64,000 nt of DNA from Triangularia verruculosa (Eukaryota > Ascomycota > Sordariomycetes > Sordariales > Podosporaceae), in contig MU863925.1 of assembly GCA_033296885.1 (NCBI GenBank), positions 1 to 64,000 on the forward strand, given 5' to 3'. A program made the position numbers and the translations under genes. This document shows, piece after piece, positions 32,161 to 44,490 of the stretch (the first letter of the stretch is position 1; every line of letters begins with the position of its first letter). Under the pieces are notes generated by a model. The model worked only from the letters and a program-made list of their open reading frames with translations. It had not been told where the DNA came from and searched no databases.

Positions 32161-33987
32161 TCATATAATCTCGCTAGCCTTCTTCTCAACATGCGGCTCC
32201 GAGCCATCATCACTGGTGCAATAACTCTTCTTAGAGTGCTGCTTGAAGACGACTACATCAGGCACCTCCTGTTGATCCTTTCGGCCCTCCATCTCGACAG
32301 GTTCGTCGTCGTCCAAATCCTCTTCCGAGATCATCTTTGGGTTAAAGGCCAGCGCCCCCTTGGGCACGAATGTCGCCGCAAACACCAAAACACTGATGAT
32401 GGTCATTTGCATTCCGGCAGTGAACATCAAGCCCTCGCGAATGGACCCTCCATCCTGACCCCCGGACTTGTTGTACACGTCGTCAAGATAGCGCCCAAGA
32501 AAGGTTCCGGAGATGGCGTACGTAACAATGTAAAATGAGTACAGGAACGCCATCACTGCACCGAGGGCCGAGACGTTCTTGTTCTTGGACTCTAGCCGAG
32601 AAAGCGAGGCCTGGATGTATGCAGCAAGCGACACGTCACCAGCAGCCCAGCCGAAGGAGATGGGAGCAAATGTCGCAGCCACGATCCACGCCTGCCCAAC
32701 CTCGTCGGCCGGTGGTCGCCAGAATGGAATGTACCACACAATCAACAACATGATGGCATCCAACCGGAGCCATGGCATGGGCGTCTGAATGGTGTTTGTG
32801 AGCAACAACACGGCCAAAGCACCCAACAGTTCACCCAAGTTGGAACCGCCCACCATGATCTGCGACCAAGCTGAATGTCCGAGGAAGCGTCTGGCGACCT
32901 GTGGCGCAATGCCATTCTCGAGGTATCGATGTGCATAAAGAGCGACAGCATAGCCTGGTACGAGCCAAATGAACTTGCGAGACGTGAAGAGGATCCTAGC
33001 ACCAACCCAAATGCTTTCGCCGAATAGAAAGAGACCACGGAACGCGGCCTTCCAGTAGGCTGGCTTCTCGTGCTGGTGGAGGGTCGACTTTTGTCGCTTG
33101 AAGTCCAGCTCGCTAATGAAGAACCAGATCGTGGCAGAAAAGGTGAAGCAGACGGGCGTGACAATGAAGGCTTTGTTGTTACCAAGCTGGGGGATGATGA
33201 CTAGGGCCGTTACAAAGGCGCCTGCTGTGCCTGTGATCTCGTAGAAGATGTGAACCTAGAACAAATCAGCGATGGTAGTGTGTAAAGGGTATCAGAGAGT
33301 ACAAACTATGGAGTCCATCTTTCTCAACTTTTGTACATGGCCACCGACAATGTCTCTTGGAATCACTCTGCGGATCAACTCAACCATTCCGTAAGCAATA
33401 CCACTAACGCAGTAAACTGGGATCATGGCGTCGGTATCGTATCTTGCATGCGGTTAGCCCAAGCTGGCGGCTTTTGAGATACTGCCATCAACTTACTTTC
33501 CATAATATGACCAGTCATTTTCTGGATGGTTTTCTCGATCTGCGGGATTACCGGTTAGCATATGCCGAACATGTATCTTCGAATCCACCCAATGTTACGT
33601 ACATGCAGCTGGCATAAATGTTCCACCTGTTGCAGCATCGATAATGAGCAGCAAGGCAGAGCAAAGCCCAAATACCAACACGGCGCAGGCAAGGACGTTC
33701 TTTGTCGGGTAACGTTTGACCAATGGACCGATAAGAATACTCCCAATGCACTGGCAGGCCTGGTTCAACCCCGTGAGAAGGCCAACACGCTCAAAGGTCC
33801 GACTCGGCCGTCCATTCTGGATGGATTCGTAGTCATATCGATTTGTTGCCAGCGCCACCACAGAACCGTTGAAGGCCTCGAGTCCGAACTTGTAGATCAT
33901 AATTCCGGCAATGTATATGGCGATGTTGCGTCGCTCCTGGGGCGTGAAGGCCCGTAGCCCATCTTTGAGATCGGCGAGATAGCCCAT
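32161..33987 (-). CDS. major facilitator superfamily transporter
   Basis: Exons 33987-33603, 33539-33497, 33442-33307 and 33255-32161 give 552 residues. Multiple hydrophobic helices are evident: NIAIYIAGIMIYKFG, VGLLTGLNQACQCIGSILIGPL, VLACAVLVFGLCSALLLII, AFVTALVIIPQL, FIVTPVCFTFSATIWFFI, LGELLGALAVLLLT, LDAIMLLIVWYI, AFLYSFYIVTYAISG and MTIISVLVFAATFV. The loop after an early helix (GPLVKRYPTKNVL) resembles the MFS cytoplasmic motif A. The C-terminus is an acidic cytosolic tail (SEEDLDDDEPVEMEG). A 43-nt exon is framed by good splice sites; the third donor is GTTTGT. The substrate is not inferable. Confidence 0.82.
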
Positions 33988-35342
33988 GATGCCGATACTT
34001 GTCGCCGTAGAGTCACGGGCAAAGACGAGGAGAAGAGAGAGAACAACACTTAATTACTCCATGCAAAGCATGGAACGGCGGAGGGTTCACTCCACGTGGT
34101 TGTAGCAAGGTTTGCGGGGGCAGCTGGAACTTATTTGCTGCGTGTGGATGCAACTCCCCTGAATCCGATGCCGCATGCACCCGAGGGGGCGGGCCCAGAA
34201 CCATAGCCTAGGTTAGACGAAGGGCAGACATCGATAGCGGCTCGCTGGGTCAACTTCAAGGGTGCCTGGTGCAGCAGCATGGGTCAGTCGTTAGTTTTCC
34301 TGCATCTTTTCACCTCAAGATACCTTGCCAGATGTCGTGCGATGCTATGCTGACACTTCAGCCGCAGTTCTGCATTTCTTCATGACGGCAGAGAGATGCC
34401 TGCAGGACGACGGCAGTCTCACACCAACAGAACCTGTCTTAAATTCCACCTACAAACTCCTATCTGAGACCGACAGGATGGTCTGGGATGTCTCTGATCT
34501 GCTATGATCGCCGCCACAGTCCAGGTTTGTGAGTCTGTTGGTGTGTGGGCGGGAGGTGAGAAGGTTTGAGGCGGCATCCCAGACCCCAATGACATGGACA
34601 TGAGGGTTGCAGTTTGTCAGCGCGCATGTGGTGTGGATTGCGGGTGAAGCCATGGCATGGAAGCCCGTGTTTGAGGTGTGGTGGTGGACGTTGAATTAGA
34701 GCCAGAGGCTTGAACACGTGGTCTTGGCATCGAGGTCAGCCAAGACCGATTCTCATCTCCAGTCGACCGAAAGAAGAAGCAATGCGCATGCCCTGTGTGA
34801 CACCGCGCCAGACCCAGACATTTTGTCGAGGCTCCATTTTGGTCATGGTCGCGATCGCGAAAAGGCTGGTCCCGGACCGGGGAGCGAAACCACGACCAGA
34901 GAGCCGTGGGCCGTTACGCCATGCTAATTCGCCATACAAATTCCACCCACGTTGACCCCCCCGCGTGTGATTGTACGTGTGATACGATCCCAATCCGTCG
35001 ACCGGAGCTCGTTATCGGCCGATACTTACATGGAATAGCTCGTGCCGACTTTCTTTTGCTGTCCTCGACGCCCTCATGTTGACACCATCACCCATTCTTC
35101 GACGCTGCTGGAACGGGCCATGCTCTGAGCCCCTTCGTTGCATTGCATATTGAGGTTGTCTCAACCAGGTCGTCACTTTCTTGGGCCTCCGAAAGCCATC
35201 TCCCCCACGGATCCCTTCTTTTGGACCCTCACCCGACCTGCAAGTTCCACTTCGCATCAAGTTTGTTTGGCATACGCCCTTTGTTTTGATCGTTTTTGTA
35301 TCTGGATACAAGCATCATCTTTATTTCCGTGGCCTGGGTATT
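33988..35342. other. long divergent intergenic region
   Basis: This carries the promoters of the MFS and SH3-type genes. Several overlapping short open frames exist, none with domain features. I see no gene. Confidence 0.5.
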
Positions 35343-37629
35343 ATGACGGCGGATGCTGAAGACCTCTTGATCCGGCCCTTCCGGGATGTCGTTGCAGTTG
35401 CGACTACCGCAGCGGCCAATGCCGCTTCTCTCGGTCCACACCGTGCTGACGATGCCGATCGCATGTCAAGGGCCGCACAGGCCCTTGCTCGAGAGGCAGA
35501 GAGAGCAATTAAGAAGCTGCAGCCAGTCTGGGATGATCAAGTCCAAAAGCTGGGGGATCTTTTCAAAAGAATGATCACACAACAAGGTATCGTGCGGCCG
35601 CTGCTCATGACATTGCTCCCTCGCTGTATCATCCAGAAGCTCATCTCAACCCTTCTTCAGCTTCCATCGAGAAAAGACGCCTAATCCTGGAAGAGCTTCT
35701 TTGGGACTTTGACGATGTCACCAATCCAGATGAATTCGACATTGAGCGGTATTCAGCTCTTCAGGCCGCCACCAAAGCACTCGCTCTTGACATCGTGGAG
35801 ACCACAAAACGGTTGAAGCCAATCATGGACACAGCGCCACAGATGCCAGAAGGAGGGTTTCCGCCACTGCCACCTCTTCCCATCCACCGCTTCGACACGC
35901 GTGCTGGACAGACCTCCCGACCGACTTCCACTGCCTCTGCTCGACCAAGAGCACTTTCCAAACAAGACCCAAGGGGAACAGTCGCACGAAAACAAGGGGG
36001 CGAGTTAACACCACCCGACTCGCCCAATTGTACGACACCCACAGCCCAGTTCCAGGATTTCGGCATCGATGCCTCTAGCAAACGCACCAGCCTGACACCC
36101 GACTCCTTTCCCAGCCCCAGTACCATTCGAACCGCGCCATCTCTCCTCTCCAAGAGCAGCAGCCTCACATCCTCCTCGGCCCTCTTGGCCACGCCCGAGC
36201 CCGGCTTCCAGCACGACGAAGCCTCATCAAACAAGATGAGCTTCCAGGAAGCCGCCATGGCCTTACTTCCACCGCCAGCTCTTGAGCCTGAAGTTGAAGA
36301 CGATTTTCACGAATATCAGGCCGGCGGAAAGAGAAGGCAGGGAAGCATCCTGAACGAGCACCGCAAGTCTAGCCGCGCCAATCCTCGCTCCGAAGACTGC
36401 AGCATCGGCCCCGACAGCACCTACCACAAGCTGAAAGGTCTTTGTAAGGGCGCAGTTAGGTTCCGAAAGGATGGACACTGGGGGAGCATCAAGATGACGA
36501 CGGAGTATGGCGGCGGCGGAGGCGGCGCGGGCGATATGATGCGGGCTTCGGATGCAATCATGCCGTTGCAATACGAGGTGACAAAGGTTGCGGGGTGTGG
36601 TGAGTGCGGGTACGCGCATGATCTGGATGCGGTTGAGTTGGACAAGAGCAGGAAGCGTGAGTTTGCAACCCCTGACCCTTCACAACAACTACTCTCTCGA
36701 CTCTAACATTCATACCAAAAATAGCCGAGGCAATCATTGTCTCTGAGTCCGGAGCCCGGTATCGGCTACGATTATTGTTCAAATCCCATCTCGGCAAAGG
36801 CGCATCAGGCGGGAGCGCAGACGATTACTACGCTTGTCTGTGGTGTGTGAGCGCAGCGGTGACTGTGCGGGAGAGCGACGCAACTGTCTTTCGATCAGCC
36901 GACGATCTCTTGCAGCATCTTTCCCGGCACCCGCAGCCATTACCTCAAATACCCGGAGTTACCGTCTGCCATGGATCCGAGCCAGAGCAAGTCGAATTCG
37001 ACTTGCACCTTCCCGACGGCTCTGTGCCGGTGCCAATGCCGGACAACGTGACCCGGTTAGCAACGGCTGCGGCGACCAAAGACCACTTCCGACGTCATGG
37101 GCGGGGAAAGCTGGAGAAGCCGCCGCGGTACGATGGTGAGATGCTTGAGTTTATGGAAGGAGCGAGGATCGTGGGGGTTATGTTCCCTGAAAAGTGGGAG
37201 GGCAAGTGGTGTCTGGGTAGACATGACGGCATGTTTGGTGCTTTCCCCGCAAAAGTAATTGAGCTACGGGCGCCGCAGGAAAGTGAGGTTCCCGTAGGAG
37301 GAGAGAGTGGAATGATTGTGACGACGCGGTGGAAGTGGACCCCGCCCAAATCCGGAGGCGTGGCTTGGGTGGCTTTTGGAAAGGGTGAGGTTATCACCAA
37401 CGTGCAGTGTAAGTCCCCGACCTTGATGCCGGGTGTCCTGTGGAGATGTCGAAAGGTCTAACTGATGATTACAGGTCTCTATGCAGATTACTGGTGCTGG
37501 TATGGGACGAATAGTAAGGGCAAGACAGGGGTGTTTCCGCAGTCTCATGTCGATCTACAGACTCTTAAAGCGCAGGAAAAAGCTGCACCAAGACGTCCAA
37601 GCAGAGGATTGAGTTTGTTTGGAAGATAG
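35343..37629 (+). CDS. SH3-type domain protein with disordered middle
   Basis: Exons 35343-35586, 35637-36656, 36725-37408 and 37475-37629 give 700 residues. The N-terminal about 150 residues are helical (MSRAAQALAREAERAIKKL; LILEELLWDFDDV). A Ser/Pro/Thr-rich disordered stretch follows. A central zinc-knuckle-like region has GCGECGYAHDLDAVELDKS and later DDYYACLWCVSAAV with HLSRH. The C-terminus contains two SH3-like stretches: ARIVGVMFPEKWEGKWCLGR ... GAFPAKVIEL and VAWVAFGKGEVI ... YWCWYGTNSKGKTGVFPQSH. Such proteins are usually cytoplasmic adaptors. All introns are GT-AG; intron 1 is only 50 bp. A precise orthologue is not recognised. Confidence 0.78.
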
Positions 37630-38303
37630 CAGTCTGTGGGGGGTTAGTATAGAATATTCAGTGGTCTTGTACGTACCTTATTCGTGCGAACAAAAGCATC
37701 GAAGGGGGTTCACGTCAAATGGAGGGTCCCAATCGGATTCTCCCAACAACAAATGCTCCGAATGTTGCCATATCTAGTACCCTCTCCCTCTTTGCAAGTG
37801 TCAGGGTTACTGGGCCAATAACGGTTTGTCACAGTCTACAGCCTGCTCTTGAAACGATGTGCTCGCATGCGCCATTACTACCTAAACAAAGAAGGCATGG
37901 ATTAGTCGGGAGAGAGCGGTTGATATCTTAGGGTGTTCACTGTGCCAGTTCTCCAACATCCGATTTATGGTGTTAGGTATGCTTCACGTGATTAGGTCGC
38001 TGTTGCCTGGGGCTGCCCCGCCCCTCTCAACCACAATTATTCCTGCAAACACCCTCGACATATCTGGCTGTGCATATGGTGACCTACTGCAACACCAGGT
38101 AGGCTAGACCTCAGCCATCACTAACGGCAAACACATAAACAGAGCCCAAGCCGCCATAACTCACACAGCAGGTGGGCAATAATCACCTGGTATCAGACAC
38201 TGCCTTACAATAGCGGCAGCGAACTCAGAAACCTGCCAAAATTCGCAAACGACTTCAGCAAGAACGCCATTCAGATCGTCACAGTAACGAGCCAAGATTC
38301 ACA
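37630..38303. other. intergenic, no gene seen
   Basis: This is the 3' flank of the SH3-type gene and the promoter of the small orphan gene. Confidence 0.5.
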
Positions 38304-38777
38304 ATGGGCGGAGCAACCACCATCCTCCGCGGCTTCAAAATCTCGGTTGCCACGCTGGACCGCTTTCTCGAAGCAAACGGTAACCATCGGACTTATTCGA
38401 CGCCACCATTCGCAAATGAACATCCGGACGGTGCTGTGTCCCAACTTCTATTCAAAAAGGTATCAGCCTACAATTCGAGCGCCGACAAGAATGGGTTCCG
38501 TCTTCTTATCCCGACACAAGAAGCCATGGAACGCTCAAAAACAGCTTATATCTCGTATGTCTGGACTGTCGTCAGGGCTCACCGCGAGCTGAATGTAGAT
38601 GAGGATCTACCTGCCGAGGTTCCCAAGGGATTCCGAGAGCTACGCGATGAAATCATGGGTTTCGGAAAAGACCTGAGCGAGGGGGAGGAGATTTCGGGAG
38701 ACGGAAAGATGGGCCTGTATCTTGTTGTCAATGATGACAGCCTTTATAGCGGCATTTATGCTTTTGAAAGGCATTAG
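38304..38777 (+). CDS. small conserved-looking hypothetical protein
   Basis: A single exon encodes 157 residues. It has balanced composition, with segments ILRGFKISVATLDRFLEANG, NGFRLLIPTQEAMERSKTAY and AEVPKGFRELRDEIMGFG, and a C-terminal LYLVVNDDSLYSGIYAFERH. This looks like a folded cytosolic protein of the type found as small lineage-specific genes in ascomycetes. There is no signal peptide, membrane segment or catalytic motif that I recognise. The ATG (CACAATGGGC) has a good context and upstream frames are closed. Confidence 0.65.
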   Translation: MGGATTILRGFKISVATLDRFLEANGNHRTYSTPPFANEHPDGAVSQLLFKKVSAYNSSADKNGFRLLIPTQEAMERSKTAYISYVWTVVRAHRELNVDEDLPAEVPKGFRELRDEIMGFGKDLSEGEEISGDGKMGLYLVVNDDSLYSGIYAFERH

Positions 38778-39829
38778 ATAAAAAGATGATCATGTTGGGT
38801 TGGATGCTTGAATCGTCGACGGGCATTATTGGGATTTTGTGTCATTATCCAGTTCAAAGAGCATTTTTGAATGTGCTCGGATGGCTGTGGAAGCTGCCAG
38901 TGGACAACATAGGAGTTTTAGAACGCCCAACGCCACACACCCGTAACGGTTAGACTTTCGGTCTAGTCATCAGGGTTTGGGGACCAGGTACTTAGGTACT
39001 TGATTGGGATGTAGTTGAGGGGTTACAACTGGACAGGACTAGTAGTTATGAAACCATGCTGGAATCGAGTTACATGGGAAAGTCTGATTGGAAATCACAA
39101 GGCGCTGGCAGTAGGGACCTTGTAATGAGTTCGTGCAAAATTCATCAAGTTGAGGACGATGATGGCGGCGTCTTTGATTGTGCGAGCTATAGGGCCGATG
39201 GTGTCTTGGTGAGAGGAGATGGGAATAACGACGGGAGGTAGCAGGAGAGGCCATAATGACAAGACCGAGAAATTGTTATCATGTTTTTTTGGTGAGATTT
39301 GGCGCTCGTCAACGTCATTAGAAACAAGTATTAGATCGCGAACCGCAACACCCCGGGCCTTCCCCTCTGGTACTTGCACAGGAGTTTGGGTATCTTGTGG
39401 ATGCCGCAGTATGATAGCCCCTTTTTCTGAATGAGCGGATCATTGATGCCAAGGATTGCACTTAAATGTTCTGTTACTGTGGCAACCAATCTCAGGGGCT
39501 ACTCTTCTGATGGTACTAGAAAGACGATCAGTGTAGATGAAAAGAAGCCTACCTACCTAAGGTAGGTACGTTTCCACCTGATCAGTCTTTTTCTCATGCT
39601 ATGAAGCCTTTCCTGAGATACATAACAAATTAAAAACATTTTTGCGCTAATTATGACTGAAACAACTGAGACCATCCGTGCAAAAGCCGAACAAACATGA
39701 CTAGCTTTTGACTTCGAGACACCGCCACACCTCTGAACAATAACATACCTAGGTAGGTACCTGACATACCTTACTTCTCATCACGAGACAAGCGGTTGCC
39801 AAACCGACACCCAAAACAGAAAGCAGAAT
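38778..39829. other. intergenic, no gene seen
   Basis: About 1 kb with no supportable gene. It contains palindromic CCTACCTACCTAAGGTAGGT (39548-39567) and CATACCTAGGTAGGTACC (about 39745-39762). Confidence 0.5.
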
Positions 39830-42274
39830 CTAAATAAGACCGATCCGGCAGCGCCCTTCATATACTGTCTCCTTCTCCGACTCGCCAATATACTCGGCAT
39901 CCAATTCTTGCTCTCTCAAATCATCGCCAACCTGCAGTGTACACTTGAGATCACCATCAAACTTCATCGACAAACAAACATTGTTGAGCCTGTGAATCCT
40001 GCGTCCTCTCTCATCAACGAACCTCTTCCAATCGCCTTTCCCCCGCACAGCTCGCACAGGACATCGGAAGAGGCACAGTCGTTGAACTGAGGAGTTCAAA
40101 AGGCCAGGAGTCTCCTCGGAGGTGCACATATACACCTCGATTGTGATATGTTCAACGCCCTCATCCTCGAGGTCAATATATACCCAATGGGACGCTCTTT
40201 GGTCTTCAAAGTCTGCTGGCCCGCCTCCCTGGCAATGACGAATCTTCGTTAGAGTGCATTGCTTCAATGCCTATCGAGCGGCTGACGAGTCAAGGTCACA
40301 CTTACCAATGTCAAGTACCATAGCATTCTTTCAACACGCAGAGCGCCATCATTTCCGACGTACATTGTCTCGGCACAGGGCTGGAAACGAGGCCTCGCGG
40401 CTTCGGTATCTACCAAAGCTTGGATTCCATAGCTTTGTGGCGTGGTCTTCGTGCCTCCGTAGATAACTGGCATTCCTTCGAGAACAGCCATGGTCGCCCC
40501 ACGGGCCACAGCAGACCATCTGTAGTCACGATGCAAGTAAGCTTCTACATTTTTGAGAGGAATATGGGGCAGATGATACTCACGTTTTCTTGACCTGCAT
40601 GATGTTCTTGAACTGCTTGTTGAGCTTTGAATGCAGGTATTGCGACGAGCCAAGGCCACCAACAAGAAAGATTTTCTAAGGTAGTCACCAGAATTAGCAG
40701 GATGATCTTCTGCGAGCTCCCTCATTTTGGACTCACGCTGGGACGCCTCTTGTTTGCTGCCTCGAGTTTCTTGTGCTGTTCGCCAATCAGGAGCCGAATT
40801 CCAGTGTAGCTGGCAGCAAACCACTGCTCGATGACAGGCCTTGGTTGCGAAGAAGAGGTCAGTGATACTGTTGAGAAGACGAAGCCCCTGGATACCCGAT
40901 AAGAGCTACGCACTTGGGAATCGTAATTGTGGATGTTGTATTCCCTCTTCGGATGAAGCGGTCCAGGCCTTGTCTGGGTGTTACACCCGAAGGCAATTCC
41001 AAATAGCATGATTCCGTCAGCTTGTCAGAGAACGCCCGCTTGAGGCCATACTCCCATGCCTTTTCGGTGAAGTCTCTGAAGTCTTTGCTGCTGCAGGTAC
41101 GCGACTGGGGCCTGCGTCCGCTCATTATGTGGTTCTCAAAAGCTTGGTCAATGAGAAACGCCCCGCAAAGCTTTCCTGTTCATTGATCAGAGAATGTAAA
41201 ATAGTGATGCGATTCCCTCCTTACCTGCACTAGACTCTGGAATTGTCTCTGTGAACTGCAGCGGATGAAGTGATTCGACCGTGAAGGTTATGATATCCTA
41301 TCAATATCAAAGTTGGGTGAGCAGCGAATTTTGGATAACCGGCTCAAGACTGACTTACAACTGTTCCACCACCACAATCACACACCATGAAGGTTTCTCC
41401 CACCTGCTCCTTATATCAGTGAACTTATCTCAAAATTGTAAGACGGGGAAAATGAACTCGCCTCAAAACGAAGCCTTAGCTCTCGCAGCGTACAAAGAGC
41501 AGCGGCTACAGGTTCTTGAACCCAAGTAAGAGTAACAATTCGAAATGTAGGTGGCGTGGCAGGCTGTGTAATGCCCGCAAGGAATGCCGCCTCTTCCATC
41601 TGTGTTCTCGCATTCTCGGTCCACATCGCAGGGATCGTGATCGCCACCTTCAGATGAACTCTGGTAAGGTCTTCTTGACGTTCAATCTCCTCCAGGGTAT
41701 GCTCCCAGATTCCACGAAGAAAGTCAGCAACGAGACCAACCAGCCCGGTTTTCTTGTAGCGTGCGCTTTCAGCGAGTCTTGAGCGCGTTTCCCCAAGTTG
41801 CTTGGACCTCCGGACATCCTTTTCAGCATGCTTTTCGTCAAGAAGAAGAAGCTTGAACCATCGGATGGGGTCACTGGACGAAGAGACACAGTAACCCCAC
41901 TTTCCGGTCTCCGGATCAATCACTGTAGGCACATGTGCCTCGTCGCGTCTTTGCGCGTAGTTGTTGTGGTCCACTGGCCAGTTCATGACATCGTAGATAC
42001 ATCCCGGAGCATCGGGATTCCACTCCCGGGATGGTGTCCACGATACACCAGAATAGCTGGATGGGGTTGGTACATGTCAGCTCTGAGGGGACTCTGTAGA
42101 ATACCGTTGTGTTTTTGTAATCACTCACGTGGTTCCGAGGTCAATCCCAATGGCAATGAAATCCTTGCTTGCACCATACTTGGTGGACGGGGTTGGAGGT
42201 GGGGATGTCTCGTCTCCAGGCGCCACGTTGGTGACGGAGCTGGACCTGGAGGAGTCTTCGTGGGCAGTTGTCAT
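39830..42274 (-). CDS. Hsp70-like ATPase, intact copy
   Basis: Nine exons (42274-42129, 42056-41462, 41403-41359, 41297-41225, 41175-40896, 40839-40737, 40675-40584, 40519-40306, 40228-39830) give 648 residues. Motifs: IGIDLGTTYSGVSW, WVQEPVAAAL, phosphate-2 MVCDCGGGTVDI and adenosine motif IFLVGGLGSSQYLHSKL, then WSAVARGATMAVL, all in Hsp70/Hsp12A-like order. This copy has SQYL where the 13752 paralog has a stop. Intron 2 is GC-AG (GAG/GCGAGT), at the same place as in the paralog. Intron 5 is uncertain: I use donor GTATCC at 40895 with acceptor at 40840 because its branch site CTGAC is good, but homology (IPKL.LTS) might favour other ends. No canonical substrate-binding domain is present. 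Divergent from the AIG1-like GTPase. Confidence 0.82.
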
Positions 42275-42770
42275 ATTGAAAACCCGGGGCGGTCTGCAAA
42301 GTGCAATTTGATAAACTCAAAGAGGCAGGGGCTTCCTTGCTCTGTTAATCATAGTGGCGAAAGGCAAGGCAATAAGGGACAACATATACAGTTTCTTGTC
42401 CACAGCTTGCGGCTGAAGGCTACAGCCTTCTGTCATCGCTAACAGATTCTTCGGAGATGTTACACGCTCACCTTTGCTTTGGGCAGCGTTCAAGCTGGGG
42501 CCCAACAGGTGAGGCGCCCAATATGACAGGCAGGAGATACCCCCGCAGCAATCAGAAGACAGAATGAACTCCTCATGGTGCATCGGGTAGGAAATTGAAA
42601 CCTAAAACCGGTTTTAGTGACTAAACGAGTCAGTCGCTAGGTGGGTATAAGACGCCTTGCAAGGCGTCCAGTCCCTCAAAATTGAGGGAGAACTCAGGCT
42701 TTGGACCGACTGCTGCAGATTTCAGACCTCGTACACTTTGAAGAAAGCGCTTCAGTGCCACGTAGCAGAT
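42275..42770. promoter_or_regulatory. divergent promoter region with three palindromes
   Basis: 496 bp lie between divergent starts. Within 90 bp there are a perfect 16-bp palindrome CTAAAACCGGTTTTAG (42602-42617), a perfect 18-bp palindrome GACGCCTTGCAAGGCGTC (42651-42668) and an 8-bp-arm inverted repeat TCCCTCAA/TTGAGGGA (42672-42689). The last two lie close upstream of the GTPase ATG (42771) and would form hairpins if transcribed in its leader. Confidence 0.55.
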
Positions 42771-43726
42771 ATGAGGGACAAGAATGCAGTGGATGTGCAT
42801 GGGATGGTGATGGTGATGGGGGTCACCGGATCTGGCAAAAGTGCATTTGTGAATCTCCTCAAGCCCGTCGCTGAGCGGGCCGAACAAAGATTCCCGTCGG
42901 GTATGTCCGTTTTCTGCCACATACCTATCCCAAGGCGAGGATAACTGACCATGGTGGCATCATATTTTCAGATCCGAAGTCACCTCCACAAGCAGTCAAG
43001 CTCGCCTTTGACCGAAGGCCTCGCCGCTCTATCACTGTGATAGAACTTGAAACGCCGGGGTTCAATGGCACGCAGCCTGCAGGCGCCACAGCCCTGAAAG
43101 AGGTCCTGCGATATTTGTCAATCCAGTACGCCCTCGAGATTCCGCTCAAAGGGATTATCTACTTTCACTCCATCGACACGCCTCTGACGCCACAATCTGC
43201 AGCGTACAACTACCTGGAGATGTTCATATCAGTATGCAATGGCCCGGAATCCCTCGAGAACGTCATCTTCGTCACCACTGGATGGGACAAAATTCCGGAA
43301 CAAGACAATATGGACGCCGAAGAAATAGGGATGCAGCGTGAGCAGGATCTCATGGACACCTGGCTGGGTCCGATCTTGAAAAGGGGGGCTACGGTGATGC
43401 GATTTCATGGCCTCTCCGCTGAAGCACAGGCAATGATGATCCGACTGGCATCCAACGATGAGGTCCTCGTGCTGGATGTTCAAAAGAAACTTGTTGACAA
43501 CGGCAAAAGCATTTCGGACATGCAGTCGAACAGCAGATATCGCTGCTTTGGGAATCTGGCATCTGCAAAGGACAAGGATGAAAAGATTGGGCAGAGAGCC
43601 AAGGTGGTTGTGGAACAGGAGAGACGGAAGTTGAGGCACTGGTTCCATCGGTCTGCAGCCGATATTCACGTTTTCCTTGGAATTCTGGACATGCCGTGCA
43701 TTAACGGTGGTCAGTTGACTTGCTAG
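42771..43726 (+). CDS. AIG1-like P-loop GTPase (fungal)
   Basis: Exons 42771-42900 and 42972-43726 give 294 residues. G1 is GVTGSGKS (17-24). The switch/G3 region is IELETPGFNGT (67-77), where relatives normally have DTPGF, so the G3 aspartate is replaced by glutamate. G4 is VTTGWDK (144-150). The segments GIIYFHSIDTPL and LENVIFVTTGW match the fungal AIG1/GIMAP-like GTPases, which hydrolyse GTP and often act at membranes or in immunity-type pathways in other kingdoms. No transmembrane segment is seen; the C-terminal third is helical and basic (QRAKVVVEQERRKLRHWF). A TTG-initiated in-frame extension upstream to 42657 has no ATG and covers the hairpins, so I chose 42771. Confidence 0.82.
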
Positions 43727-44490
43727 TGGAGTCGTTGCTCTGGAGGGGTAGGTTCCTTCCATTCATCATGTACATGTGCTTTGTACCTCAGATACCTACC
43801 TACTTCACTTACCTGACAAGGCGGCAAAACTTCCTGACATGAATGTTCCCAAATCCATGAGTCTGTTCTATCTTTGCTGTTCAGCGGTGCCGTGTTCAGA
43901 ACGTGCCTGAGCCTGACCATCTTGGAACACCAATCATGTCTTAATAACCTGTCGGCTTCGTCCGCCCTGGTATGCAAGCGATCTGGACCCCTGTTGCATA
44001 CGAGCGGTATCGCAATTGTTTCGAGCCACGGTGCCGTTGGGTCTCAACATAATGGGCATCGAGATATGGCTTTTCGGTATGTTTGCCTGATCAACACGAC
44101 ACTGACTCCTCGTTGGGTTTGCGCATTACACATGAATCTTGTTCCTCGCTTCGTCACCGCCCTCTTTTGATCGGGCACCTCATGTTAAGCACCGCTCCAT
44201 ACTCGAACTTATGATTTGGTCACACTGGGCGCTTGAGGCAGAACCTGGAACATGACCACGACTGATCACTTACCTCTGGCGTGATGCTCACCTCAGCATA
44301 GGGTACACAAACACACTAAATCAGAGACAGTTTGACTGTCCAATGGGGTAGGTTTACTTGATAAGATCAATTTAAAAGAGATACCTTCATCTTTTGCCTT
44401 CATAAACTGTGCCCCGTTCCGATTGTTGGCACTGTGATCTACCTGGTACCTTACTCCTGCTGCATCGCGAGAACATCCCCAATCCCCGCC
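43727..44490. other. intergenic, no gene seen
   Basis: This is the 3' flank of the GTPase gene and the promoter of the KRG-family gene. TACCTACCTAC lies at about 43793. Confidence 0.5.

Noticed and set aside
42657..42770. N-terminal extension of the AIG1-like GTPase
   Set aside because: It begins with TTG, has no in-frame ATG and runs through two hairpin palindromes; the ATG at 42771 is just before the P-loop, as expected.
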